From: Dehalobacter sp. DCM
Lineage (GTDB): Bacteria; Bacillota; Desulfitobacteriia; Desulfitobacteriales; Syntrophobotulaceae
Direction: 5' to 3'
NCBI RefSeq assembly: GCF_024972775.1
Contig: NZ_CP092282.1
Span: 48,001-112,000, forward strand
DNA: 64,000 bases
The position numbers and the translations under genes were made by a program. Position 1 is the stretch's first letter. Each line of letters starts with the position of its first letter. This document shows positions 63,103 through 64,000 of the stretch, one piece after another. The notes under the pieces are model-generated. The model saw only the letters and a program-made list of their open reading frames with translations. It did not search any database and was not told the origin of the DNA.

Positions 63103-63723
63103 ATGTCTAACGTAATTGTCGCCTGCGGAACTTTGAAAATTCCATTAGAAAAAGCTATCGAAGCATTGCACGAAGATGAGCGGCCGGACATTATTTACCT
63201 GCCTGCGATTATGCACCTTTATCCAGACAAGTTGTCAGCTGCTATTAATGGACTGCTCGCTTCCTTTAAAGGCATATACAGTGGAATAATTGTTGTTTAC
63301 GGCAAATGTGCTTACAGAATTGATGAAATAGTTAATCAACATGGGGCAATCAGGGTTCCAGGCGAATTATGTTATGCGATGTATGTCGGTGAAGACATCT
63401 ACCGGGAAATGCTTAAAAAAGTGCCGGGAACCTATTTTTTGACAGACGATATATGCAGGAATTTTAACAAGCTGGTTGTAGAGCCTTTGGATTGGAGAGA
63501 GCGGCCTAGGATTAAAGAAATGATGCTTCGGAATTATCAACGAGTTGTATACTTGGATGTCATGGAAGATAACTCCCTTGACAAGAAAGCTCGCGAAATA
63601 GCTGACTTTCTTAACCTACCCCTGGAAATTCAAAGGATTGGCACCAAAAATTTTGAAACACTCATTATGCAAACTTTAAAAGAAATTAAGCAGTTTCCGA
63701 AGAGCAATGGAGGAAAGCTATGA
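63103..63723 (+). CDS. DUF1638-type protein of the methyltransferase operon
   Basis: This 206-aa protein begins NVIVACGTLKIPLEKAIEAL and has IIVVYGKCAYRIDEIVNQHG and FLTDDICRNFNKLVVEPLDW, the pattern of DUF1638. Family members commonly sit next to corrinoid methyltransferases and activators. The function is not established. Its stop overlaps the start of the activator gene by ATGA. Confidence 0.8.
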   Translation: MSNVIVACGTLKIPLEKAIEALHEDERPDIIYLPAIMHLYPDKLSAAINGLLASFKGIYSGIIVVYGKCAYRIDEIVNQHGAIRVPGELCYAMYVGEDIYREMLKKVPGTYFLTDDICRNFNKLVVEPLDWRERPRIKEMMLRNYQRVVYLDVMEDNSLDKKAREIADFLNLPLEIQRIGTKNFETLIMQTLKEIKQFPKSNGGKL

Positions 63724-64000
63724 CTGACAGAAAAATAGTTTTTTATCCCGAAGAGAAGACGATTTTGACTGGTAAAAAAAAACTATTTTGGAGGCCTCTC
63801 AAAAAGCTGGTATAGCTATTGAAGCCACATGCGGTGGCAAGGGAACTTGTGGTAAATGCAGGGTGCGCATTCAACATGGGGCAAGAGAACCATTAACAAA
63901 TGTCGAGGAAAACTTCCTTAGTTCATCAGATGTAGAAAAGGGGATAGCCCTGGCTTGCCAGTGCCGGGGCTATGGTAATCTTGAGGTTTTTGTTCCGGAA
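63720..64000 (+). pseudogene. Ferredoxin-headed corrinoid activator (RamA/ASKHA-type), partial, frameshifted
   Basis: ATG at 63720 opens MTDRKIVFYPEEKTILTGKK, then the frame reaches a stop near 63818. Shifting by -1 in the A9 run (63774-63782) gives TILEASQKAGIAIEATCGGK and a 2Fe-2S ferredoxin pattern CGGKGTCGKC with a later ACQCRG. That is the N-terminal domain of reductive activators of corrinoid proteins. The rest lies beyond the window. The shift may be a sequencing error, a mutation or slippage. Confidence 0.75.

Overview
The window looks like an anaerobic low-to-mid GC Firmicute (Clostridia). The conjugation genes are of the clostridial Tn1549/CTn type, the partition genes and many others use strong GGAGG ribosome sites with TTG and GTG starts, and the right edge carries a corrinoid methyltransferase operon with a PocR-type sensor, typical of acetogens and Peptococcaceae. 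Everything here is inferred from the sequence; no search was run.

Region 1 (1-27.6 kb) is the body of an integrative and conjugative element (ICE). On the minus strand from about 23.8 down to 3.6 kb run parA, parB, a replication-initiator-like gene, small ICE genes, PcfB-like, VirD4, Maff2, VirB6-like, PrgI, VirB4, an M23+NlpC/P60 hydrolase, DUF4315 and DUF4366 proteins, topoisomerase III, a RadC/ArdC/zincin/YodL-type fusion, a TTRAP-like protein, MobC and a MOB_P relaxase. Cargo lies at both ends: a three-gene HTH / unknown / PD-(D/E)XK nuclease cassette plus a DsbA-like gene on the left, and an AT-rich two-gene unit (NdpA-like protein plus membrane protein) on the right.

Region 2 (27.6-40.5 kb) starts at a fragment of a tRNA-Ser(CGA) 3' half that looks like an att site. 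It is followed by a tyrosine integrase, an excisionase-like gene and Tn916-type orf8/orf7-like regulators. To their right is a DNA phosphorothioation locus of the Ssp/Dnd type: XRE regulator, PAPS-reductase-like ATP pyrophosphatase with a ferredoxin tail, DUF4007-like protein, a 1214-aa P-loop ATPase, cysteine desulfurase, a small unknown protein, and a PLD-nuclease/helicase cut off exactly in its Walker A motif.

Region 3 (40.5-56.8 kb) is an insertion-sequence pile-up: an IS21-like unit that carries a ParB-like gene, an IS256 element, a second IS21 element and an IS66 element. Among them are broken genes (Hsp20, large serine recombinase, a HEPN-like fragment), a six-helix membrane protein, and a second, diverged, inverted copy of the HTH / unknown / nuclease cassette with a clear promoter and operator.

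Region 4 (56.8-64 kb) holds a PocR-domain histidine kinase, then an operon for a corrinoid protein, two UroD-type methyltransferases, an AraC-type response regulator, an MtrH-like methyltransferase, a DUF1638-like protein and a ferredoxin-headed corrinoid activator with a frameshift in an A9 run. The set resembles one-carbon methyl-transfer operons, including (from memory) the mec cassette of anaerobic dichloromethane degraders. The substrate cannot be told from this sequence.
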